Of a DNA stretch of 6,779 nt, positions 5,177 through 6,779 are shown piece after piece (positions within the stretch are counted from its first letter, which is position 1; every line of letters starts with the position of its first letter). This stretch comes from an uncultured Eubacteriales bacterium (GTDB lineage Bacteria > Bacillota_A > Clostridia > Oscillospirales > Oscillospiraceae). A program made the translations under genes and the position numbers. The stretch lies in NCBI GenBank assembly GCA_900556015.1, contig USNH01000049.1, positions 1 to 6,779 of the forward strand. The letters run 5' to 3'. Under the pieces are notes generated by a model, which had not been told where the DNA came from, did no database searches, and saw only the letters and a list, made by a program, of their open reading frames with translations.

Positions 5177-6779
5177 CTATGTCGTGGGTTTGTACGTGTA
5201 CTTCTCCAAGTGCAGCGTATAGACCGCACCGTCTGTCTTGTGCGTCAAAACGATCTCGCCACTGATAAGCGCCTCCGTGCCGCTGAACGTCACCTCGCGG
5301 TACTGCACGCCCTCAGCCGTCTGAATAGCGCCCGGTGTGGCCGTCACCGCCACGGTTTTGCCCTCTGCGTCCACGGCGGACAGCCCGTCGAAGCTGACCG
5401 CAAAGTCCTCCAGCTTTGTATACCCGCTGCCAGCGAACAGATACAGCTTCCCGGCCTCCCGTGAGAACTCCGGCACGGTCACGTCCGCCGTGCCCGCCTT
5501 GTAGGTGTCGTTCAGCTCCGAACGGTACTCGCCGTTGGCGATGGTATACACCCGCGTGTCCTCAGTCAGGTCATACACCAGTCCCACCGCGTCACGGGTG
5601 GACTTGGCGTTCAGCAGCAGCCGCGCCGTCACGCTCTTTTGCCCCGTCCCCTCCGGGTAGGTGTACGTACACGTCACGGACACGGTGGAGATGCCGCCGG
5701 AGAACCCGGACACGGTGAGCTGATACAGCCCCTTGGCCGCGTCCACCGCCGTAACGGCGCTGCATTCCACGATGCTCTCGTCGCCGGGGTCATACCCGCC
5801 GCCCTGCTTCGTGGCCGTCACCTCCCACGTCAGGCTCTCACCCTGCTTCGCCGCGATGGGGCGGTTCTTCGCGTCTGTCAGCGTCAGCTGCACCGTCTCG
5901 CTCTCGCCGCCGTACCGCACCGACACGCCGCTGGCGGCCTTGTCGCTGGTCAAAAGCAGCGTCTGCGTCACATCAATGGTCATCTCGGCGGTGTGGCCGC
6001 CCAGCGTGGCCCGGGCGATGACCAGTCCCGTCCGCTCCTTGCCGGTAAACGTGACCTCCCAGCAGCGCTCGGCGCTGTTGTAGACCGGCGCGGTGTAGTC
6101 CAGCAGAGTGCTGACTTTCCCGTCGGTGTCGTTCACCAGCGCGATCTCAGGCATATCAGTGGCCTCCGCGACCGCCGGATACTGATACAGCGCCACCGTC
6201 AGCGTGGGTGCGCCCTCGCCGCTGCGGTCGGCGCACAGATCCAGCGTGGTCCGCGTTCGCTCCCAGTACAGGCCGCTGGTGGGCCAGCGCCCGTAGTGTA
6301 CGTTCACGGTTCTTCCGGCCACGTCCTTTTGGGTCAGAATGGTGGGGAAGGGGAAGTCCAGCCCGTCCAGCATCTCAGCGCCCGCACCGGGAAAGCTGTA
6401 CTTGCCGGGGATAGGCGCGCCGTTCTCCGTCACGGTGACGGTGTCGAAGCGCAGGGACGAGGCGGATGCTCCGCCGTTGAGCCAGTCCTTCAGCTCCTTC
6501 TGCATCTGCGCGTAGGTGATGTAGGGGGTCTTGCCGTTGTTGGTGAGATATACGCGGCGGCCTGAATTTGTGTTGCCAGTCAGCTCCACTTGCCCTCTCC
6601 AGTCTGCTCTGCTGCCAACTCTAATATAGTCGCTGGTGTTGGCGGCAACATCTGTCAGTGCGTAGCAGTTTTGAATGTATGCATCGGAATTGTATACGCC
6701 TTTAAGAGTAAAACTGCTGTTTTGCATCTCGCCATTGGAGGCAAGGGAATAGACAGCCATCACATGGTTTTTATTGGTG
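5177..6779 (-). CDS. Large secreted beta-rich surface protein, 5'-partial; possible pilus-tip adhesin
   Basis: The frame is open to the window edge: codons for TNKNH precede the first GTG/ATG (6763-6758), so the true start probably lies outside. About 533 C-terminal residues are visible. Near the edge, IQNCYALTDVAANT (about 6676-6635) resembles the GLUG-type repeats of beta-helical surface proteins. A middle segment with DFPFPTILTQKD (about 6358-6323) and VNVHYGRWP (about 6307-6281) follows. Then come several Thr/Val/Ser-rich stretches of Ig-like or bacterial Big-like character, for example around AEMTIDVTQTLLLTSD and GISTVSVTCTYTYPEG. The end, LHLEKYTYKPTT, has no LPXTG motif or membrane anchor. 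It is directly upstream of three minor pilins, so it may be carried on the pilus or bind to it. Five scattered cysteines could form disulfides. Function as an adhesin is inferred, and whether it has its own prepilin leader or signal peptide cannot be seen. Confidence 0.72.
   Translation of the reverse strand, partial: TNKNHVMAVYSLASNGEMQNSSFTLKGVYNSDAYIQNCYALTDVAANTSDYIRVGSRADWRGQVELTGNTNSGRRVYLTNNGKTPYITYAQMQKELKDWLNGGASASSLRFDTVTVTENGAPIPGKYSFPGAGAEMLDGLDFPFPTILTQKDVAGRTVNVHYGRWPTSGLYWERTRTTLDLCADRSGEGAPTLTVALYQYPAVAEATDMPEIALVNDTDGKVSTLLDYTAPVYNSAERCWEVTFTGKERTGLVIARATLGGHTAEMTIDVTQTLLLTSDKAASGVSVRYGGESETVQLTLTDAKNRPIAAKQGESLTWEVTATKQGGGYDPGDESIVECSAVTAVDAAKGLYQLTVSGFSGGISTVSVTCTYTYPEGTGQKSVTARLLLNAKSTRDAVGLVYDLTEDTRVYTIANGEYRSELNDTYKAGTADVTVPEFSREAGKLYLFAGSGYTKLEDFAVSFDGLSAVDAEGKTVAVTATPGAIQTAEGVQYREVTFSGTEALISGEIVLTHKTDGAVYTLHLEKYTYKPTT

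Noticed and set aside
5639..6565. A 308-codon plus-strand open frame opposite the surface protein
   Set aside because: It is Arg/Gly/His-rich without domain features, and the minus-strand frame gives a coherent secreted beta-rich protein throughout.

Overview
The window looks like chromosomal DNA from a GC-rich Gram-positive anaerobe, most likely a gut Clostridia member of the Oscillospiraceae/Ruminococcaceae type. This is inferred from GC-rich coding sequence, strong AGGAGG-type ribosome binding sites, use of GTG and TTG starts, and a lipoprotein signal ending in LSLCACG. No marker gene fixes the taxon.

Plus strand, about 1-3692: a compact four-gene operon for uptake of an iron complex or another metal chelate such as heme or a corrinoid. 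The order is FecCD-type membrane permease (117-1169), ABC ATPase (1163-1924), substrate-binding lipoprotein (1917-3092) and class I SAM-dependent methyltransferase (3102-3692). The first three genes overlap by 7-8 nt and the fourth follows after 9 nt, so they are probably co-transcribed and translationally coupled. The lipoprotein would capture the ligand outside the cell, the permease (probably a homodimer) would pass it through the membrane, and the ATPase would drive import. The methyltransferase may act on the imported ligand or a related metabolite, but its substrate cannot be read from sequence. The first 116 bases hold a 10-bp inverted repeat, competing pairings, a TATAAT box and the ribosome binding site that fixes the permease start.

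Minus strand, 6779 down to 3730: the distal part of a type IV pilus or pseudopilus operon. In transcription order it has a large secreted beta-rich protein whose 5' end lies outside the window, a GspK/PilX-like minor pilin lacking Glu5, a small GspI/PilV-like minor pilin and a GspJ/PilW-like minor pilin. The layout resembles a pilus-tip complex (I-J-K minor pilins) with an adhesin in the position PilY1 holds in proteobacteria. No assembly ATPase, platform protein or prepilin peptidase is in the window.

The two operons converge on a 37-nt intergenic gap. A perfect 22-bp inverted repeat with a 3-nt loop (3691-3737) covers it and includes part or all of both stop codons, and it probably terminates transcription from both sides. 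No tRNA, rRNA, CRISPR array, insertion sequence or phage gene was seen.
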